Of a stretch of 42,641 bases of DNA, positions 40,131 to 42,641 are shown one piece after another (position 1 is the first letter of the stretch; every line of letters starts with the position of its first letter). Origin of the DNA: Gemmatimonadaceae bacterium (GTDB lineage Bacteria; Gemmatimonadota; Gemmatimonadetes; Gemmatimonadales; Gemmatimonadaceae); NCBI GenBank assembly GCA_022843265.1, contig JALHNZ010000030.1, forward strand, positions 1 to 42,641, in the 5' to 3' direction. The translations under genes were made by a program, and so were the position numbers. Under the pieces are notes generated by a model. It did no database searches. It saw nothing but the letters and a program-made list of their open reading frames with translations, and was not told the origin of the DNA.

Positions 40131-41440
40131 ACACGATGATTGCAGCGCCCGCGCTGCTCTCACAGGCCACCGCCGCGTCCGCGTCGGAAGCACCGGAAGC
40201 GCTACGCGCTGAACGTGCGGCTGGTCATCGTGAGTTCGAAGCGAACGGGCTCCCCACCACCAAGGTGGAAGATTGGCACTACACAAGCGTGTCGGCGATT
40301 GCCGAATCCACGTTCGCGCCCATGCAGGGCGACGCGAGTGGTGTCACGGCGGAACAGCTGGCGCCGTACATCTTCTCCACGTCGTGGCCCACGCTGGTGT
40401 TCGTGAACGGCGTGTACGCGCCGTCGCTGTCGCAGACCGACAACTTGCCGGCTGGCATTCGTGTGTTGCCGCTGGCGCAGGCTGTGGGTGAGCTCGGCGA
40501 TGTGGTCACACGTCAGCTTGGCACGTTGGCACCGGCGGCTCGTGATGGGTTCACGGCGCTCAATGCTTCGTTCCTTGGCGAAGGCGTGGTGGTGCACGTG
40601 TCCAAGGAAATGGTCATCGATGTGCCGGTGCACTTGCTGTTCGTGGTGAATGACGCCGGTGTTGGTGGCATGCAGCACCCGCGCATTCTCATGCTGGCGG
40701 AACGGCACGCACGCGCCACGGTCATTGAGAGCTGGGTCGGGCTCACGGACGGCACGTATTTCTCCAATGCCGTTACGGAAGTCACGGTGGAAAGCGGCGC
40801 CACGCTGCACCATCTCAAGGTGCAGCGCGAAGGACGCAACGCGTATCACGTGGGCACGATCGAAGCCCGTCAGGGACGCGATTCGCACTACGTGAACTTC
40901 GCGTTTACCACCGGCGCTCAGCTCTCGCGCACGAACGTGTACACCGTGCTGGATGGTGAGGGCTGTGGCACCACGCTCAACGGACTCACCATGTTGGATG
41001 GTGAGCAACACGGCGATGTGCAAACCCGTATTGAACACGCCCAGCCCAAGTGCTTCAGCCGTCAGATGTACAAGAGCATTCTCGACGACACGTCACACGG
41101 CGTGTTTAACGGCAAGGTGTTTGTGCAGTCCATCGCGCAGCAGACCGACGGCAAGCAGACCAACAACACCATGCTGCTGTCGAAAACCGCGCAGGTGGAT
41201 GCCAAGCCGCAGCTTGAGATTTTTGCGGACGACGTGAAGTGCACACACGGCGCGACCGTGGGTCGTATTGATGAAACGGCACTGTTTTACATGAAGAGCC
41301 GCGGCATTGACAACGACACCTCACGCCAGCTGCTCACGTACGCGTTTGCCGCAGACGTACTCGAAACGATTGAAAATGAAACGATTCGTGATGAGCTCGA
41401 GCGCATCACGATGCGTCGGTTTACGTCAGTTACCGACTGA
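40127..41440 (+). CDS. sufD: Iron-sulfur cluster assembly protein SufD
   Basis: 437 residues from a GTG at 40127, chosen because it overlaps the sufC stop by 4 bases; an ATG at 40136 is possible. SufD pairs with SufB and supports iron entry. Family features are TTKVEDWHYTSVSAI near the N-terminus, the repeated beta-helix core, KCFSRQMYKSILDDTSHGVFNGKVFVQ, QTDGKQTNNTMLLS, and DDVKCTHGATVGRIDETALFYMKSRGID. The C-terminal helices (LLTYAFAADVLETI) are complete. It is followed by sufU after 7 bases. Confidence 0.96.
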   Translation: MNTMIAAPALLSQATAASASEAPEALRAERAAGHREFEANGLPTTKVEDWHYTSVSAIAESTFAPMQGDASGVTAEQLAPYIFSTSWPTLVFVNGVYAPSLSQTDNLPAGIRVLPLAQAVGELGDVVTRQLGTLAPAARDGFTALNASFLGEGVVVHVSKEMVIDVPVHLLFVVNDAGVGGMQHPRILMLAERHARATVIESWVGLTDGTYFSNAVTEVTVESGATLHHLKVQREGRNAYHVGTIEARQGRDSHYVNFAFTTGAQLSRTNVYTVLDGEGCGTTLNGLTMLDGEQHGDVQTRIEHAQPKCFSRQMYKSILDDTSHGVFNGKVFVQSIAQQTDGKQTNNTMLLSKTAQVDAKPQLEIFADDVKCTHGATVGRIDETALFYMKSRGIDNDTSRQLLTYAFAADVLETIENETIRDELERITMRRFTSVTD

Positions 41441-41447
41441 GTCGCGA

Positions 41448-41909
41448 ATGTCGGACCTGCAGGAGCTGTATCAGTCGGTCATTCTTGACCACAACCGCAA
41501 GCCACGAAACTTTGGCCCGCTCAGCGGCGCCACGGGTTCGGCTGAGGGGAAAAATCCGTTGTGCGGCGATCAGGTGGAGGTCGCCGTGCGACTGGATGGT
41601 GATGTGCTGCAGGATGTGAAGTTTACGGGCCACGGGTGCGCGATTTCCAAGGCGTCTGCCTCGTTGATGACGGCGGCGGTGCAAGGCAAGTCACTGGCAG
41701 ATGTGGATGTGTTGTTCGAAAAATTCCACGCGCTGGTGACAGGCCGTATGCCGGAAGCGGAAATCACGAAGGATTCACTCGGGCAGCTGATTGTTTTTTC
41801 GAGTGTGTCGCGCTTTCCGATTCGGGTGAAGTGTGCATCGCTGGCGTGGCATACCCTGAAGGCCGCGATTGCAAGTGATGCACCCGTGGCACCGGTGTCC
41901 ACGGAGTAG
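41448..41909 (+). CDS. sufU: SufU-type sulfur-transfer protein
   Basis: 153 residues from the ATG at 41448. It has the zinc/sulfur ligands Cys39 and Asp41 (NPLCGD), Cys64 (GHGCAIS) and Cys129 (RVKCASLAW), the pattern of SufU rather than IscU. SufU binds zinc and accepts persulfide sulfur from SufS to pass it to SufB. The gene lies between sufD and the Rieske gene, in the usual position for Gram-positive-type SUF operons. Confidence 0.95.
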   Translation: MSDLQELYQSVILDHNRKPRNFGPLSGATGSAEGKNPLCGDQVEVAVRLDGDVLQDVKFTGHGCAISKASASLMTAAVQGKSLADVDVLFEKFHALVTGRMPEAEITKDSLGQLIVFSSVSRFPIRVKCASLAWHTLKAAIASDAPVAPVSTE

Positions 41910-41912
41910 TGG

Positions 41913-42341
41913 GTGACTGTGTTGCCATCGTCGGAGCATTCGAACGATCCGTCGGCGGAGCCATTATCGGAGCCGTTGCCCAGCGAGTTTGAGCGTGCCG
42001 GTTTGCTCGCCGATCTCGAAGATGGGTTGCCGCAGGGTGTCGTGTTGTCGAACGGCGAGCGCGTGTGCGTGGTGCGGCGCGGCCACGAGGTGTGGGCGGT
42101 GCATGATGTGTGTCCGCATCGCGCCTTTGCGCTCTCGGGTGGCGACGCATTAACCGTAGACGGCGAATCAGCGCCGGTGATCGAATGTCCGTGGCACGGC
42201 GCGCAGTTCTCGTGCGCCACGGGTGCCGTGTTGCAGGGTCCAGCCACCGACGCATTGCCCACGTTTCCCGTGCGCATTGTTGAGGGCGAAGTATTTATTG
42301 GAGCGCGACGCGAACCGATCGCGCCCTCGGAGGTTGTATGA
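41913..42341 (+). CDS. Rieske-type ferredoxin in the SUF operon
   Basis: 142 residues from a GTG at 41913, three bases after the sufU stop. A Rieske [2Fe-2S] site is formed by C67-x-H69 (CPHRAF) and C92-x2-H95 (CPWHGAQF), as in small NirD/BphF-like ferredoxins. The first 35 residues are a Ser/Glu/Pro-rich extension. It probably supplies electrons for cluster assembly or is a first client of the system; both are inference. The stop overlaps the sufS start (ATGA). Confidence 0.93.
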   Translation: MTVLPSSEHSNDPSAEPLSEPLPSEFERAGLLADLEDGLPQGVVLSNGERVCVVRRGHEVWAVHDVCPHRAFALSGGDALTVDGESAPVIECPWHGAQFSCATGAVLQGPATDALPTFPVRIVEGEVFIGARREPIAPSEVV

Positions 42342-42641
42342 CAGCAATTTTTACCGCCGTTAACGCGGCGATTACAGCGGCGACGAGCGCAGCGGTGCAG
42401 GCCGCCGCAGGTCATTCGTCGACGCGAGCTTCCCTCGCACCGCGCGCCGATTTTCCGCTGCTCGCGGCGCAGCCCGGTTTGCACTATCTCGATTCCGCCG
42501 CCACGTCGCAGAAACCACAGTCGGTGCTCGACGCCATCACGGGCTTCTACAGCACGGCCAACGCGAATCCGCATCGGGGTGCCTACGCCCTCTCGGCGGC
42601 CGCCACGGACGCCTATCACGACGCACGTCATACCATCGCCC
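42338..42641 (+). CDS. sufS: Cysteine desulfurase SufS (partial, 3' end beyond window)
   Basis: The first 101 residues are visible from the ATG at 42338, with GGAGG upstream. After an Ala-rich N-terminal extension of about 36 residues comes the class V aminotransferase start: FPLLAAQPGLHYLDSAATSQKPQSVLDAITGFY, NANPHRGAYALS, ATDAYHDAR. SufS frees sulfur from cysteine, using pyridoxal phosphate, for SufU. The lysine and cysteine of the active site lie outside the window. Confidence 0.92.
   Translation, partial: MTAIFTAVNAAITAATSAAVQAAAGHSSTRASLAPRADFPLLAAQPGLHYLDSAATSQKPQSVLDAITGFYSTANANPHRGAYALSAAATDAYHDARHTIA

Noticed and set aside
39168-40286. 372-codon minus-strand frame opposite sufB/sufC
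   Set aside because: Shadow of two strongly conserved SUF genes.

Overview
The window is GC-rich, densely packed bacterial chromosome. The mix of genes suggests a soil or water bacterium of the Gemmatimonadota: a SusC/SusD-type pair with Gram-negative outer-membrane features, many GTG/TTG starts, periplasmic lipoproteins, and a SUF operon with SufU and a Rieske protein. There is no rRNA or other taxonomic marker, so this placement is an inference. I saw no tRNA, rRNA, CRISPR array, transposase or prophage gene.

Layout. 1-3732 (minus): a TonB-dependent SusC-like receptor and the start of its SusD-like lipoprotein partner. 3953-5405 (plus): a small unknown protein and QueG. 5567-8768 (minus): a copper-resistance unit (HMA-type metal chaperone, possible small peptide, CopA multicopper oxidase, CopB outer-membrane protein) behind a promoter that overlaps a CsoR-like palindrome. 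8905-12118: a CHRD lipoprotein, an unknown/GAF gene pair, an orphan TPR-like fragment, an SDR oxidoreductase, a hydrophilin-like protein and a YciI protein. 12179-12399: a 221-bp imperfect palindrome. 12415-15088: a ubiquitin-fold sulfur-carrier-like protein, coupled to a BNR beta-propeller and divergent from an E1-like adenylyltransferase fused to rhodanese. 15116-18426: an NhaC antiporter, a cyclophilin and a membrane-anchored metallo-beta-lactamase-fold hydrolase.

18452-23982 is a tight run of six plus-strand genes: nitrilase, Gdx/SugE guanidinium-type exporter, RsbQ-like hydrolase, PAS histidine kinase, alpha/beta hydrolase and matrixin-like protease. 23983-24290 holds inverted and tandem repeats only. 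24291-27053 (minus) is an ECF sigma factor, its zinc-binding anti-sigma factor and a PDZ protein. 27312-29266 (plus) holds a beta-lactamase-family hydrolase with a lysine-rich tail and SufT, followed by a terminator and a 428-bp repeat-bearing gap. 29695-31836 (minus): LspA and RNase D. 32013-35125 (plus): AI-2E-family permease, hydrolase and isoprenylcysteine-methyltransferase-like protein. 35140-36956 (minus): 7Fe ferredoxin, YhbY, an M23 lipoprotein and a small membrane protein.

37148 to the right edge is a SUF operon: sufR, sufB, sufC, sufD, sufU, a Rieske ferredoxin gene and the start of sufS. Most junctions overlap by 4 bp. SufT at 28829 belongs to the same process from a separate site. 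Together these genes build and deliver iron-sulfur clusters that the ferredoxins, QueG and the Rieske protein in this same window would use.

The least explained parts are the RsbQ/PAS-kinase pair, the propeller/ubiquitin-fold/E1-rhodanese trio, the copper chaperone missing one metal-binding cysteine, and the unrelated inverted-repeat elements.
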